7,448 bases of DNA from contig CAYNFH010000279.1 of assembly GCA_964396385.1 (NCBI GenBank), positions 1 through 7,448 on the forward strand. The letters are read 5' to 3'. Positions 6,824 to 7,448 of the stretch are shown piece by piece. How positions within the stretch are numbered: the stretch's first letter is position 1; every line of letters starts with the position of its first letter. The position numbers and the translations under genes are program-made. This DNA is from CAYNFH01 sp964396385 (GTDB lineage: Bacteria; Armatimonadota; Chthonomonadetes; Chthonomonadales; CAJBBX01). Below the pieces are notes generated by a model. It worked only from the letters and a program-made list of their open reading frames with translations, did no database searches and was not told where the DNA came from.

Positions 6824-6872
6824 TGACGGAAGACGGGCGACGGACCGAAACAGTCCGAGCCGTCTTCCGTCA
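6824..6872. repeat. Nested inverted repeat upstream of the topoisomerase gene
   Basis: TGACGGAAGACGG (6824-6836) is the exact reverse complement of CCGTCTTCCGTCA (6860-6872). Within the 23-nt spacer, CGGAC (6841-6845) pairs with GTCCG (6853-6857) around a 7-nt loop. The element starts about 25 nt upstream of the topoisomerase ATG, in what would be its leader. It has no T-run. It may be a dispersed palindromic repeat or a regulatory hairpin; the sequence does not decide. Confidence 0.6.
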
Positions 6873-6925
6873 CGCGTTCAGCGAAGAGGACGGCAATCAC
6901 CCGCCGCCGGTTCCTCCAGACGCAA

Positions 6926-6957
6926 GACCGCCCGGCCGATGGTTCGGCCGGGCGGTC
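6926..6957 (-). terminator. Probable terminator hairpin downstream of tmRNA
   Basis: A perfect 14-bp GC-rich stem, GACCGCCCGGCCGA (6926-6939) with its complement at 6944-6957, closes on a 4-nt loop. It begins 16 nt past the tmRNA 3' end in the direction of transcription. After the stem the minus strand reads CTTGCG, so there is no proper U-tract. It may terminate as a U-poor hairpin or protect the precursor 3' end. Confidence 0.65.
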
Positions 6958-7195
6958 GGTCAGTCACACACACTGGTGGAGGTGCGGGGACTCGAACCCC
7001 GGTCCCCAGAGATTCACCCCTAGCTTCTACGAGCGTAGTCTACGTTCTGGTGTCGCGCCGGGGTCTCCCGTAGACGGGATCCATCCGGGCCAGTCCGCTT
7101 AGTTGTCCTTAGCTTTGGTGGCGGACGCGCCGGGCTAAGTCAGTCGGCATAGGTGACGCCCGAAGCCGTCTCGGCCGACAGGAGACGGGCGGACG

Positions 7196-7213
7196 CGCGG
7201 CCCTTAGGCCGCG
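7196..7213 (-). other. tmRNA hairpin holding the tag stop codon
   Basis: CGCGGCC and GGCCGCG form a 7-bp stem with the UAA in a 4-nt loop, as in helix 5 of known tmRNAs. The last two tag codons (encoding Ala-Ala) form one side of the stem. Confidence 0.8.
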
Positions 7214-7236
7214 AGCGCGTACGGTTGAGTGTTCGC
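7204..7236 (-). other. tmRNA proteolysis tag reading frame (ANTQPYALAA)
   Basis: The frame is GCG AAC ACT CAA CCG, then TAC GCG CTC GCG GCC TAA. It encodes ANTQPYALAA. The resume codon GCG is set by alignment with E. coli, where AATAGTC precedes GCAAAC; here AATAAAC precedes GCGAAC. The C-terminal YALAA matches the degron recognised by ClpXP-type proteases. Confidence 0.93.
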
Positions 7237-7337
7237 GTTTATTGGTTTGCCGCTTTTTACGAGGCCAGCGGCGCCTCGGCTCGCCACCAGGAATGACGTC
7301 GTCCAGGTCGACACCAATCACCCCCATGGACACCTCT

Positions 7338-7366
7338 ATTATACGGCAGAAGGGGCGGAATCTCAA
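7338..7366 (-). promoter_or_regulatory. Sigma70-type promoter of ssrA
   Basis: On the minus strand TTGAGA (7366-7361) and a consensus TATAAT (7343-7338) are separated by 17 nt, the optimal spacing. The mature tmRNA 5' end at 7325 lies 13 nt past the -10 box, so transcription should start about 5-7 nt upstream and RNase P would trim the leader. Confidence 0.85.
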
Positions 7367-7426
7367 TGGCAACCGGGCGGGTGGGTGTGTGTCGCCATTC
7401 GTGGCAACCTCGGAGAACAGATGTAG

Positions 7427-7448
7427 GGGCGGCCCTGTGTGGCCGCCC
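7427..7448. repeat. GC-rich hairpin at the window edge
   Basis: GGGCGGCC (7427-7434) and GGCCGCCC (7441-7448) form a perfect 8-bp stem around CTGTGT. It follows TGTAG and may continue past the window. The form GTAGGGGCG...CGCCC resembles a dispersed extragenic repeat seen in many environmental genomes. A terminator for a gene outside the window is the alternative. Confidence 0.5.

Larger units (their letters stand above)
6974..7325 (-). ncRNA. ssrA: Transfer-messenger RNA (tmRNA, one-piece form)
   Basis: The 352-nt RNA acts with SmpB to release stalled ribosomes and tag the unfinished protein for proteolysis. The 5' end GGGGGUG pairs over 7 bp with CACCUCC at the 3' end, followed by an encoded ACCA. 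The third pair is G-U, the alanyl-tRNA synthetase identity mark. The T-arm is CGGGG-TTCGAGT-CCCCG. Pseudoknot 1 is formed by 7273-7278 with 7260-7265 and by 7268-7272 with 7249-7253, just before the tag frame. The tag stop codon sits in the loop of a 7-bp hairpin (7196-7213). Pseudoknot 2 is formed by 7182-7188 with 7166-7172 and by 7174-7179 with 7143-7148. A further stem pairs 7121-7126 with 7093-7098. No CCA-bearing break is seen in the middle, so it is the standard one-piece form, not the permuted two-piece form. Protein frames crossing it are spurious. Confidence 0.97.

Noticed and set aside
6974..7010. A separate tRNA gene suggested by the T-arm and CCA end
   Set aside because: There is no anticodon arm next to it; the acceptor partner is 340 nt away at 7319-7325, so this is the tRNA-like end of tmRNA.
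7109..7372. Minus-strand protein frame of 87 codons near the window end
   Set aside because: It runs through the 5' half of the tmRNA, whose structure explains the sequence fully; only the 10-codon tag frame is translated.

Overview
This is a GC-rich bacterial chromosomal segment. Its genes are ordinary in density, and most synonymous positions end in G or C. It carries two D-alanyl-D-alanine pathway genes (murF, ddl), a poxvirus-like bacterial topoisomerase IB, a secreted heparinase II/III-family protein, a small membrane-anchored protein and a complete one-piece tmRNA. Short dispersed repeats lie between the genes. The mix would fit an uncultured free-living bacterium, for example Armatimonadota or a similar high-GC lineage. 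That placement is a weak inference, because no single sequence here fixes the phylum.

Layout. Positions 50-4221 hold minus-strand genes. In transcription order these are murF (2869-4221), the heparinase-like gene (779-2680) and a small gene with a BamE/SmpA-like tail (50-484). The 188-nt gap between murF and the heparinase-like gene contains a plus-strand, coding-like fragment with no start. The roughly 290-nt gap at 485-778 holds a degenerate repeat and one doubtful small ORF. ddl (4436-5506) is on the plus strand, divergent from murF across a 214-nt gap in which I see no convincing promoter. ddl and the topoisomerase gene (5699-6799, minus) converge on a 192-nt gap filled with direct and inverted repeats, the first of which overlaps the ddl stop codon. 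Upstream of the topoisomerase come a nested inverted repeat, a strong terminator-like hairpin and the ssrA (tmRNA) gene (6974-7325, minus). ssrA has a good sigma70-type promoter at 7338-7366. The window ends in a GC-rich hairpin.

How the genes work together. Ddl makes the D-Ala-D-Ala dipeptide and MurF attaches it to the UDP-MurNAc-tripeptide, so the divergent pair encodes consecutive steps of peptidoglycan precursor synthesis. The heparinase-like protein is probably exported and would act on uronic-acid polysaccharides outside the cytoplasm. The tmRNA rescues stalled ribosomes with the tag ANTQPYALAA. I found no defence system, CRISPR array, integrase or clear mobile element. The most unusual items are the orphan coding fragment at 2698-2862 and the repeat cluster at 5505-5658.
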